Origin: Piper betle
Taxonomy: Eukaryota > Streptophyta > Magnoliopsida > Piperales > Piperaceae
Direction of reading: 5' to 3'
Assembly: GCA_033002965.1 (NCBI GenBank)
Contig: JAURVB010014165.1
Span: forward strand, 1-64,000
DNA length: 64,000 nucleotides
Below, piece by piece: positions 35,201 to 45,950 of this stretch (its first letter is position 1; each line of letters starts with the position of its first letter). Made by a program: the position numbers and the translations under genes. The notes beneath the pieces are model-generated. The model was not told the origin of the DNA. It saw only the letters and a program-made list of their open reading frames with translations, and searched no databases.

Positions 35201-35422
35201 ATATTGGAGGTCAGACGCTGTAAGCAACTGAATAGACTGCCGAGGGGTGTAATCCAAGCAAGTAAAGAGTCTCTGCAAGAGATAAGGGGGAACCAAAGAT
35301 GGTGGGATGAATTAACATGGGATTCAGAGGAGGATAAGATCTCACTCCTTCCACTATTCAAATCCAAATATAATTACGATTCAGAGGTGCATAAGATCTC
35401 ACTCCTTCCATCATTCTACTGA
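32270..35422 (+). pseudogene. CC-CC-NB-ARC-LRR resistance gene (RPS2/RPS5-like CNL), frame-shifted
   Basis: Family role: an intracellular immune receptor that binds ATP/ADP through NB-ARC. The first frame starts MDYASPFLSFVCDGLKLAQ. A first coiled-coil module (VDRWQRRV, then CxxxxRYPNCWTRYKLGKR) covers 32270-32697. A second (VEGWIRRVSV…LISEGRSFEDV) covers about 32700-33045. Next come the P-loop GIHGMGGVGK (33121-33150), the RNBS-A region ELIIWVSVSQ, kinase-2 YVLLLDDVWEPLD, RNBS-B ILITSRSKDV, GLPLALEVIG, CFCYCALF and the MHD motif VAMHDVLRDMALW (about 34024). LRRs fill 34200-35250, and a WWDELTWDSEEDKISLLPLF tail ends at TGA 35420-35422. It is intronless as read. Shifts at about 32540, 32685, 33151, 33868 and 34072 break it. 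Most lie beside short homopolymers, so assembly error is possible. Repaired length would be about 1,050 residues, normal or slightly long for the family. Confidence 0.88.
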
Positions 35423-35796
35423 AAAGCCATATATGATTATTGATGTTCTTTGTCTGCCTTTCGTTCTTGTTTGCTCGTCTATCATTAATGTGTTGTTATT
35501 CAGGAATTCAGAATTGTTGGAGGCAACTACTGCATTGCTTCTTTATTTATTATTTATTGAAGCACTTGAAATCTCTAAAACTATGTATAAATATGAGGTT
35601 GAATGACTTACATTCTGATTCCATTCAAATGTGATGTGATAATTGAGGTATTTCTTTGTTGGTATTTTGTTTGATATTTATGAAAAGATAAATAATAAAT
35701 AACCATTGTATCACCACTTGCAATTAAAAAAGTAGGAGAATAACTTAGGAATAAGTGATTTGGATAGAAGATCGCCCAAAGTCTACCTGCACTTGC
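35423..35796. other. convergent intergenic stretch
   Basis: It lies between the CNL stop and the last recognisable TRM1 exon on the other strand. AATAAAT at about 35694-35700 could serve as a polyadenylation signal for the CNL gene. No other feature seen. Confidence 0.35.
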
Positions 35797-36799
35797 CTAC
35801 CATTTAAAAGACACTACTGAGCCATTGAATTTTATGTTCCTCTTACAAGCTTCTACAGATACTGCATAGGAACCATTGTCTTTTCATCAAATTGAAGATG
35901 ATTATCAAAAAATGATCAAGAAATAAATCTAACCCAGTTACCTTTATCATTATCTACTGCTATGACTTGACCAACTCCTTCAGCTTCACGTGCATACCTA
36001 ATGGCTTGCAAGACGGAAGGAGCTAAATCCTGAACATGGATTGCCCAAAAGAAAATTCACAATCCAAAAGAGGAAAATCGTAATAATTCTAGTAAAAAGG
36101 CTTCTTTCAGCGATTTTAATGATGCATGACAAAGCCATCACTTTTGTAATTGTCAGCATTGAAGTAAATTATATCAAGGCAGCATTCACTTCATAAAATC
36201 CTCCAAATCTCCACGCACTCTACTTGACCCACGTCTAGCAACATCCGATTTATCCCCAGATTCAGATGCAGCTGACTCACTATGCACTTTGCATTCACAA
36301 TTAACTATTTAAGATCTTGGGTCAAATCAGACGTCTCTCCGACAGGTTCCGTAGAGCCATTCTGGAGAAATTCGCCCTCTACTTTCTTCTTTCAGCTCAT
36401 CAATGCAGCATGGTCTTCTCCGCGCTTTGATGTGAACATCCACAAGACAGCAATAGAAATGTCTCTATTATTTACCTGTTTAAGCACACAATCAAGTGAG
36501 ATATTTAGTCTTCACCTTCCAACACATATGGTCCTTCAAATTATTATAGATAAAAATGTCACAAGCAATTGTCTCAAGTACAATACTCCTGCTATAACAG
36601 CAAGGATACCAGCAAGTATCAGGAAGATAAATCAAACATGAACAAACAACAATGGTTCACGCCAACATTTAGCACTTGCGTTGCATCTAATAAGCACGAA
36701 ATCGATTTAAAAACGTTCAAACAGAAGGCCACTGTTCAGAGACAATACGTAAACACATGCAAATATCTTAAGTACAAACCCACCGCTACAAAAACAAAA

Positions 36800-37440
36800 A
36801 ATGCAATTAACTATCCAAGAGCTAAACCAAAAACAAACAAAAAAAACGTCCTGCAACAACTATTTTAGCATCTAAAAACAAAAATTAAGCAGATGGAAAA
36901 GAAAATTCCAATGCGATATAATGCAACAGATGGAAGGCAAGGAGAATTCAAACACATGAAAGAAACTCATAATTGCTCTTAACCAATTGAATAAAAAAGA
37001 CATTGATCATACACAATAGAATCATCACAAGCAACATCTAAAGCACGATACGACAATCACGACATCAAAGACAATAACAATCCAAAAGCTAAACCAAATA
37101 TGAAAAGCCAACAACTTTTTTAGCATCCATCAAACTCTAAATTAATTAAGCTCATGACAAACCACCCAACTGTATGATACAGCGCAACAGATGAAAGGCA
37201 AAGAGAATCCAATCCCATGAAAGAAGCTCCCAGTAGTAGACATTAACTAAGTAAAAAGGAAAGACACTGATCAAACATAATGTAATAGAATTACATCACA
37301 GCGTCAAAGATGCAACCAACCATCTGAGAGCTAAACGAAAAATAAAAGAGACAACAACTTTTATCGCCAAAAAAACAACTAATTTAGCATCCGTATGACT
37401 CTAAATCAAGCTCAAGAAAAACCACATGATTGTCAATTGC
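36800..37440 (-). repeat. three diverged ~250-bp repeats in TRM1 intron 1
   Basis: Each unit has an AGCTAAAC(C)(A/G)AA…CAACAACT…TTTAGCATC core (about 36820, 37085 and 37330), followed by …CAACAGATG-AAGGCAA.GAGAAT in the first two. Non-coding. It shows local expansion inside the intron. Confidence 0.65.
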
Positions 37441-37567
37441 GTTGAATGATGGCCTGGGTCTTGATGTAGAAAGCTTCATTATTTGGATGCATCAATATCT
37501 CAGCTTCCCCTTCCTTGACAATCACGTAGTCACCAGCCGCTGAGGGAGCGCGGGCGCTGGAATCATG

Positions 37568-40500
37568 TGTAACAACCCGAATTCAATTCACCTAAGAATC
37601 GAATAAAAAATGTTGTGAACAAGTCGAGTCATGTTTAAAGTTGTCAGTCGGTACAACTCGATTGATGAAATAGATCGAAACAACCATCTTGGTGTCATGA
37701 GAATGGAAGACATTAATAAATAGGCATCAAAACACATCAAATATAAGTAAAAGTAAGAAAAAATTTTTTACCGAGCTCAAGTGTGTGTAAAATTTATTTA
37801 TCCTTCCACTGAAGTCAATTCAAGATTTGCAAGACCGATATATATTATATGAAAAACGTCACTAATGAATATTACTGGTCCAAAAAATAACTAATACAAG
37901 CTTGCAAATAGGTATTCTATTACCCTCGAAAACTTTTGTAACTTCAAGATTGCCTCACAGGGCAGTTAGCAAACATACTTAAGCAAATGCCAGCTCACAT
38001 GCACAATTTATAATCATATTCATACATACAACGCTTATGCCCTCACACCTTCCATATCACCCGCCACGGTACTCAAGTGGCAAAAGGAGTAGTTATGTTA
38101 GAGTTGCAAATTTTGAAAATGTGATGTGTTACAAAATACCCTCATACACCACACTACCTTAGGGTTTGAAGGAGTACTAGAGTGGTCCATACATATCTCC
38201 ATACCACTCATTAAACTCTACACGCAAGGAGTCAAGCAGAGATCAAGCAAAGGAGAGTCCTACGGATCTGTCGTCCAAGCTCTAAGCATATCTACGCATC
38301 TACGGCGAGCTCATACTCTAAAACCTACATTTAAACCAACTACTAAGTAAAATACAAATATCTTTATATGATGCATGTTCGTGGTGTGTGCTCATATCAT
38401 CAATACATCCTAATAAAAAAACTATACTAAATAAACATACCGCTAAACACATAACACGTAAATCAAGACATAATAAAGAAAATAACTAATAAAAATAACA
38501 AACAAATAAATACATACAATCATGAATAAATAGATAGATAATAAATACATAAAAACAATCAATACTCTAATCATAAAATAATAATATCATATACTATATA
38601 TGTAAATAGCTAAACCAGAGTAAATATTATATATACTCGTGTTAGTAATTATAGAAACAATTAAATAAAGAAATACAAAATCATTTGATATATAAATAAA
38701 TATATAAACAATAATTTAATTTTAAATCATCATGAATAATAATAATATCATAGTCATCACTATATACATAATTAAATACAATTAACTAATAACATACACA
38801 CAACAAACAAGTAAATAAATAAATATATATATACAATTTAGTAAACATAAAAAGAGTAAGATTAATAAGTAAATATAATATTAATAATAACAAATAATCA
38901 TGTAAACAAACATTATATACGATGAACTTATAAATAAAAATAAATAAATAACAATGAATAAATAAATAAATAATAGATAAATAAATAAGTAAAGAAAAAC
39001 ACTTATAACATCAAATTATTCAAAATAATTTGAATATGCATATAAATTAATGAAATGGTTTTCGAATTACCAAAAACGGCGAAAAAATGGCTGAAATCGA
39101 GGTGAAATGGCAAACCGAGTCAACACGTGCGGGTTGACCGAGTCTAGCCAAGTAGACTCTGCTGAGTAAATGAATAGTACTGGATAGGTAGCTGGACACA
39201 AACATGAGCTTGGGCATGAACACAGACACAAACGTGTGAACAGTGATTGATCAAGCAGATGCGAATGCGGGCAGGCGAACACAAAAATTGGCAGACAAAC
39301 ACAAACATGGGCAGGTGAACATGAATCGTGTAAACGGGCCAGATGAGGGTGGCGGAGCCCGTCATCAAAAAATGCCAACAGTGGTGGGACAAGGGTCACC
39401 GCTGGTCGGAATCGGCAAGGGCGTCAAGGCAGTGCTGCTGGTGGTGACTATCGATGGAGTCCAGCCACTAGCCGGCCAGAAAATAGCAAGAAAGTGGGGC
39501 GGATCACCGTTGGGTGCGGCAACATCTCCGGCAGCAATCGTGGCCTCAGCGGTGGTCGTGGGTGGTCTCAAAATGTCGGCCTTGATGAGATGAACCTATT
39601 TGGGCTGACAGTCAGCGGTGTTCAGTGGTGGCTGACCGGAAAAGACCTGAAAACGACCAAACACGCCGTCGTGCAAGTGTGCATCGCCGGTGGCAATCAC
39701 AGCCACAGCGGAGGTCGGTGTCATTCCCAAACTATAGATCTTGGCAAGAAGAAGCTGTCGGGGTGGTCGGCTTCACTGAAGGGCACTTCTCTGCACCAAA
39801 AACAGGCCCGAATGGGTGGTGGCGGTGGCGAAAATCGACAACAAAATCATCGTCGCAGGTGGCCATCATGGGTACAGACTGATAGCTGGCCGTGAGGTGT
39901 TCATAGCCATACTAATCTGGTGGCCGGGGGCAAGGTGGAAACTCACTGGCGGCAAGCTGAATTGGTGGCGGCACTAAAGGGTGTAAATTCTGAAATCGTG
40001 AAAATTCACTATAAATATAACATGGTGAAGCCAGGGCTGACGTAGACGGCTCATATCTTGTCACATGGCATGATCTAGACATCTAACAACTCATGGTATA
40101 GTAGGACCCACCTATGGGTATATGAAGTATACATATGGACGGAAAACTGGGATCGAGACTGTCCAAAGTTGAAACTGACTCGAGTCCTAAAAGTAACTCT
40201 ATAGGCGGGATTGAGGCAAGAAGTTTAAATGGGCCTCGATCCCTGAACTCAATCAAACTGAGCCCACATGGGCACAATCGAGTGATCCAAAATTCCTATG
40301 GTGCATGCAAATGAAATTCTCAAAAAATCCCAAACAGATGTTAAGTGCTGCAATGGCCTAGATCTAGGCCCAAAATTCTGGCTAACTCATAAAAATCATA
40401 TGTATACCTCATGCATACACTGTTAACTCATGCTCTACTGTATCATATATAAAAATATCATATGCATGTCAGTCATACTCAACCTCCATAACATACTCAT

Positions 40501-40632
40501 ATGACCATCTAAGCCTCATACTCATATTCTTAAAATTGTTCGGCCTCAAGCTCGCTTGAATCGACATGAGACTGGCCCGAATCGGATAACCTACCAGCAA
40601 GTAAAACCCTAACCCAAAACTGGGGTTTTACA
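37568..40632 (+). mobile_element. solo LTR, 3,065 bp, inside TRM1 exon 1 (target duplication TCATG)
   Basis: It starts TGTAACAACCCGAATTC and ends CAAAACTGGGGTTTTACA. The termini are inverted over about ten bases (TGTAACAACCC against TGTAAAACCCC). TCATG flanks it at 37563-37567 and 40633-40637. Deleting the LTR and one TCATG restores an uninterrupted exon 1 frame, which proves the boundaries. The interior is very AT-rich at 38400-39000 and GC-rich at 39350-39990, with no polyprotein. The GC-rich 3' half is shared with 45061-45950. The ends resemble long LTRs of gypsy (Tekay-like) elements. Strand is assigned only by convention. Confidence 0.85.
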
Positions 40633-40856
40633 TCATGTGTCCCACCTTCCCCGCCCATCACAGACACAAAGATAGAAACTTTCTGATTTGAACCAATTCA
40701 AGGACAGTTGATTGCGCGGTGGAGGTGGGTCTTGGTCAGCGTTGGAGCTTGGTGGAAGAGGATAGAGGTAGTTGATGTGCAACAAAAACCCCACCTTTTT
40801 CCGTGGTCTTAACAAAATCCTATGTTTCGAGGACGGACTTGGCGGCACAAACTTGG

Positions 40857-43800
40857 AGACAGGCATCCAATTGCCACTTTGTAGATATATTATGTGGTTA
40901 ACTCTTTTTTACAGGCAAATAGGGTTGAGTTATTTGTCTATTCACAAATTTGAGCTCGAATTTGGGTTCTTTGACTCTCATAATAGTCAACCTATTAATC
41001 ATTCAGTTGTTTTGAATTCAAGTTAAGCATTTAAATATTCAAGTTGCTTCAAGTTTGAGTTAAGTTTGAGTTGCATTACTATATATATGTGTTTATATTT
41101 GTCTGTAATACCAAGTAAACATCCCTTCTTTTTCTTGAAATCTAAATAAATTGAATATGTCACCTTTAAAAATATATAACTCCAAAATTACGAGCCTACA
41201 AATTTTGAAATTTGTTCGAATAAAACTAGACTCTTAAAAGAATTCATCAAGGTAAGAATCATGTCAATCAACGTTTTGTAATGAGAGTTATAATTTTTCC
41301 AAGTCTATTGATAAATAAGGAGAAATCCAAAACGTAGTATATGGACAAGATTTTTTTGGACAAACAATCTTGGCTGAACTCATAATTCATTGGAAATATT
41401 AAGATTATATCATGGGTTGAGAATTATCATTCCCAAGATATTACTGTGACTACATGGTTGAGAATTTTCATTGGAGACAGGTATCCAATTGTCCATTTTC
41501 TAGATATATTATGTGGTTAAACTACTTTTATAAGGGCAAATATGGTTGGGTCATTCATCTATTCATGGAGGGAACAAATTTGAGTTTTGCTTGTCTCAAA
41601 TTCTGCTCTTTTGACTCTCAGTTTGAGTCAAGCTATTAAATATTCAGGTGCTTCGAATTCAAGATGAGTCATTAAATATTCAAGTTGCTTTAAGTTCGAG
41701 TTGAATTCAAGTCGATGTTGGAGTTGCTTCAAGTAAAACTTCTATTTTTTTTAAAAAAACAAATTGATAACTCTATAAAAGAGTTATTATTCTTTGCACT
41801 TCATGTTGATTTTTGTCATGTTTTGAGTTGTTTATATTTTAATTTTATTAGTTTAAAATTTTATTAGATATTTTTAATAATGTGAGAAATTATTGAGATT
41901 TTGGTATAAAAAGTGTTAATTAATGTTGTTCTAGCTGGGTATCAAAACTAGAAGACGATCTGGAATGAATTCAGGGTGAAATCAGGCCAAAACTTGTAAC
42001 CCAGAAGCTGTAACCACAAGTAGAATCCTCAAGAGCTTAAGCGCTGGCATTTTGGTTAAGGAAATTTTACGGCCAAGAGGTGACCGCTCGAGCACCTGGA
42101 TTTTGAGAACTCGAGGGCTGGCAGCGAAAAACCTGATTTTTTGGAGATCTTGGTGGACCCCACTAAAAATATTTGGGTGGATACTTTATAAATATGATTA
42201 GGGTTTTAAAGAGAAAGGAGAAGAACAACATTAGACGGCTAAGAGACGGCACGAAAGGCAAGAGAAGGAAGACGAAGAAGTTGGATTAGAAGAAAAAGAC
42301 GCTTTTTCCAAAATAGTTTTTCTTTATTTTGATTTAAATTTCTTGGTAATTAAATGATGTATTTCATATCACATATAAATTTTTTGAGTTTAATCGAATA
42401 CTTAATGGTGTAATTTCTTTTAGGATTTTCAATGACACTTAGTGCATGGATAAATAAAAAGTTATTAATTTTTATCTATGTGATTGTGATGTTGGATCAT
42501 CTATTTTATTCTGTTTATTAATGCCATCATTTGCTTGATCACCTATTGATTGATCTAGAACTTTGATCTTGTCTAGAGATAGAAAGATTAAATTTGTCAA
42601 TAAATGAAATAGCCTTTGTTCATCTATTTTAGGTGATTTACTTATGAGATAGATATATGCTGTCTTGGGTAACTATCAAGGGCAAAACTTAAAGTATCAT
42701 TTTGCATACATAATTCCATAGAGATATTGGAGTTGGGTGCTAGTGATAAGTTTATGGTGAATCTAAGAGATGTCTTAAATAATTAATTAGGAGTTGGGTG
42801 CAAGTGATAAGTTTATGGTGAATCTAAGAAATGTCATAAATAATTAATTCCCGTAGTTAATAATCCAAATGTGCAATCATAGGTAGAAGTTATAACTTTA
42901 ATCATATAGAGCACTAAGTGAAATTGAAAATCCTTGGTTTGTCGTCTTATACCATTTAAATATTGCATGTTAGGTTAATTTAATTTTAGTTTATAATTAA
43001 ATCACTCTTTGAATTTGCTTTCATTTAAGTATAATTAATTAAATTAGTTTTGGTAATTGATAATTTCTAGTAATAATTCCTCGTGGGACGATTCTTTCTT
43101 ATCACTTTTATTACTTTATTTGGCACGTGCACTTGCATTGAAATTTCCACATCACAAATCTAGATAAGTTGAATACACCACCTTTAAAATTTATAACTCC
43201 AAAATCACGCGCTAAAAATTCTGAAAATTGTTGGAATGAAACTAGACTTTTAAAGGAATTCATCAAAATAAGAATCATGCCGAAATTTTGTAGTGAGAGT
43301 TATGATTTTTACAAGTCAAAAGATAAATCAGGAAAATTCCAACATGTAGTACATGGAGAAGATATTTCCTTTGGACAAACTGTCTTAGCCGAACTTATGG
43401 TCCACTGAAAATATTAAGATTATATAATAGAGAAGATATTTCTCTCTTTGTAGTCTACACCCTGATAACCCTGGGTTGAGAATTTTCTTTCCCCAAGATA
43501 AATGTGATTGTAATTGATACAGTTTAATGGGTTAAACTGTTTTTATAAGGGCAAATATGGATTATTCACCTATTCATGGAGGGTGCAAATTTGAGTTTTG
43601 TTTACCTCAAATTCATCTACTATATATTCATTTGCTTCAAATTTGAGTCAAGCTATTAATTATTCAAGTTGCTTCAAGTTCAAGTTGAGTTTGAGTTGAA
43701 TTAATACATGTGTTTATAGTTTATCTCTAGTACCAAGTAAAAATTCTATTTTTTACAAAAATCATGATAGATTGAGTATGTTACCTTTAGAAATTCATAA

Positions 43801-44060
43801 CTTCAAAATCACAAGTCTAAAAGTACTGAAAATTCCTGAAATGAAACTAGACTTTTAAAGGAATCCTTGAAAATAAGAATCATATCAATCAAGTTTTTGT
43901 AGTGACAGTTATAATTTTTACAAGTTGTTCGATAAATCAGGAAAAATCCAAAACGTAGTACATGGACAAGATATTTCTTCTAGACAAATGGTCTTGGCCA
44001 AACTCATAGTCCATTGGAAATATTAAGATTATATGATAAAGAAGATATTTTCTTAATGAA
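40857..44060. repeat. three diverged tandem units of about 600 bp upstream of TRM1
   Basis: Landmarks recur in order: GGAGACAGG(C/T)ATCCAATTG…AGATATATTATGTGG at 40857 and 41464; then a GAATA…ACCTTTA(A/G)AA…ATAACTcC block at 41150, 43169 and 43776; then GGTTGAGAATT at 41415 and 43470. The first unit overlaps the 5' flank of TRM1. The second is split by the solo LTR at 41765-43154. No coding content. Confidence 0.72.
41765..43154 (+). mobile_element. solo LTR, 1,390 bp, target duplication CAAAT
   Basis: It starts TGATAACTCTATAAAAG and ends TTTCCACATCA, with inverted TGAT…ATCA ends. CAAAT flanks it at 41760-41764 and 43155-43159. Removing it rejoins the second 600-bp unit with the register of its neighbours. 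Inside are a TATA-like TTTATAAATATG (about 42187), a GAGAAGAAC-type leader and a CCTCGTGGGACGATTC block near the 3' end, as in some gypsy LTRs. Two 61-bp tandem units lie at 42730-42849. Confidence 0.87.
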
Positions 44061-45060
44061 AATAAGTTGTTAAAGAATTTGTCCAGAAAGGTTTGTTCAG
44101 TGTAAATGAGGAACAAGTTACTATATAAATAGACAAAAGGGAATTTTATGGTGAATAAGTTGGACATAGTCACATGTGAACCAAGTCCATATCACCAACA
44201 AGGTGTTTGCTAAGATAAAGTAAGAATTAATGCAAAGCTAAGTACTTAACATTAGCTAGTAGATTAATCTGAGTAGAGCCAAACATGTTTAAAGGGCACT
44301 TGTACTTAAATTGCACCTACGAGTCAATTTTGGTCAAGAACACAGTTTATTTTTGTCTTAAAAGAGGTGTTCTTAGATCATGTAGAATTAATAGGATTGT
44401 TAGTTTCTTAGAAGATCAAGAATTTAAGTAAACGGGTAGAAGCTCCTTAATATTTTATCCTACACTAGTAATGAAGCAAGTATTTGACATAAGATAGGCA
44501 AGAGGTATATAAGGACATAAGTGAGACAACCTCACTCTCCAAAATCACAACTCACGTCCTCCTCTTTTCCTCTTCCTTGGCTACAACGTCCATGCCTCTT
44601 CCTCCTCTCTTCCTTAGTTTCGTGGTGGAGGAAATGCTTTCCAACCACCCTCCCTTCTTTATGTTTTGGCGAGTGTGGATCATATTCTCCTTAGTTTTTC
44701 AAGAAAAGAGAACTACGGCTTGTGTTCTAAGGAAAATTAACAAGGTTAAAGGTTAGTAATTGAAACATAGATCTAAATTTCGTGGAGTTCATGCATGCAT
44801 ATCATGAATCATCATGTTTTATTGATTGTTAAATCAATTATGAATGAATTGCTTGCGAGTTTATACTTTTATTCAAGTTTCATGGACGAACAACATAGAA
44901 TTGTTATTAAAAACTAATAAGATGATCTATGATTGACTTTGGTGTCATGTTTTGATGTCATGATAATTATATAAATTATGAGATAAAACAATGAATTAAG
45001 AATGTTTTTTTGATTTGTTGTATGTTTTGATTAAGATTATGAATTGACTGTAGTTTACCT
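44061..45060. other. non-coding, LTR-like
   Basis: 44500-44760 has a CCTCACTCTCC…CCTCCTCTTTTCCTCTTCC pyrimidine tract and an AAAGGTTAG end resembling the leader part of an LTR. No gene or clear boundary. Confidence 0.35.
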
Positions 45061-45950
45061 ACTTAAGAAAAACCATTGAAGTATAAACTATCCGGGAAAT
45101 TGCCCGGAAAGGGCGGAATCGCCACAGGTGAGGTGGCATCACTGGCGGCAATCGCAACCATGGCAAAGGTCGCTATCAGTCTCAAATGGAAGATCTCAGA
45201 GAGGGAAAGCGGTCGGGGTGGTCAAACTGGTCAGAGGTGGCTCGTCGGCGCTGGAAAGAACTCGAACGGAGGCGGCAGAGGAGGAAACTGGCTTCCGAAA
45301 ACTCTCTCGCCGGCAGCAACTGCGGCGGCACCGATGGTCTTGAGTGGTACAAATGGAAGACCGGCCATGAGGCTGTCATGGGGGTGCGAGTCCGATGGCC
45401 GGGGGCGACGTGGAGACTCACCGGCTGCAAGCCAAATTGGCGGCGACGTAATGGTGGCACCTATGGGTATATGCCATATATATACGGACAAAAAGCTTGA
45501 ATCGAGACCGTCCAAAGCCGAAACTGACTCGAGTCCTAAAAGTGGCTCTATAGGTGGGAATTGAGGTAATAAGGGTCAATGGGTCTCGAAACCCTAAACA
45601 CAATTGAGCTAGGCCCAATTAGGCACAATCTGAGAGATCTAAAATTCCTATGCTACATGCAAATGAAATACCTAAAAATCCCAAATGGCTGTTAAATGCT
45701 ACAGCAGCCTAGATCTAGGCCTAAAATCTTGACTAACTCATAAAAATTATATATATACCTTGTGTATACACTGATATCTCATTATATATAATATAATAGC
45801 TGAAACAATCTTATGCATGTCAAACATACTCAGCCTTCATAACATACTCATATAACTATCTGGGCCCCATACTCTCATATTCTCGAACTGACTGAATACT
45901 GACCCAAATAGGGAAAAATGAAAATCGGCTAACCCTGCCAACCCATAAAT
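45061..45950 (+). mobile_element. gypsy LTR fragment related to the TRM1 solo LTR
   Basis: It matches the 3' half of the 37568-40632 LTR: GGTGGC-AATCGCA…GCAAGAAG/…GTCGGGGTGGTC, TATGGGTATATG, then GAGACCGTCCAAAG, CTGACTCGAGTCCTAAAAGT and CAGCCTAGATCTAGGCC. The GGGTTTTACA end is missing. The overlapping 70-160-codon frames are GC-driven and unsupported. Confidence 0.65.

Larger units (their letters stand above)
35797..40658 (-). pseudogene. TRM1-like tRNA (guanine26-N2)-dimethyltransferase gene, 5' part only, exon 1 split by a solo LTR
   Basis: TRM1 enzymes dimethylate G26 of tRNA with S-adenosylmethionine. On the minus strand exon 1 starts at ATG 40658, the first Met after an in-frame stop. 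It reads MGGEGGTH up to 40633, is broken by the LTR at 40632-37568, and resumes at 37562 through YVIVKEGEAEILMH to KTQ at 37454 (45 codons in all). Exon 2 starts at 36475 after an AG (VNNRDISIAVL). It has a TGA at 36394-36392 and a later frame shift, then reads SRVRGDLEDFMK, ending near 36189. Exon 3, 36029-35942, reads YAREAEGVGQVIAVDND and ends at a GT donor. Exon 4, from 35861, continues in frame as VSVEACKRNIKFNGS and fades at a stop at 35799-35797. Intron 1 would use a GC donor. The remaining catalytic part (most of the usual 500-600 residues) is absent. The gene faces the CNL gene. Confidence 0.82.

Noticed and set aside
39243..39895. Frames of 68-133 codons
   Set aside because: They fall inside the GC-rich part of the solo LTR, which inserted as non-coding DNA in TRM1 exon 1.
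37568..40632. Mutator-like element with a 9-bp ATCATGTGT duplication
   Set aside because: The 9-bp identity also follows from a TCATG duplication plus chance bases. LTR borders give aligned TGTAA…TTACA ends shared with other LTR-like copies (28621-29869, 54466-54545); MULE borders would misalign the termini.
40633..40866. 77-codon minus-strand frame at the TRM1 start
   Set aside because: It is out of frame with TRM1 exon 1 and lies in the 5' leader; the TRM1 frame has an in-frame stop just upstream of ATG 40658.
45076..45618. Frames up to 162 codons
   Set aside because: Same GC-rich LTR sequence as at 39.4-40.2 kb; the frames are not conserved between the two LTR copies.
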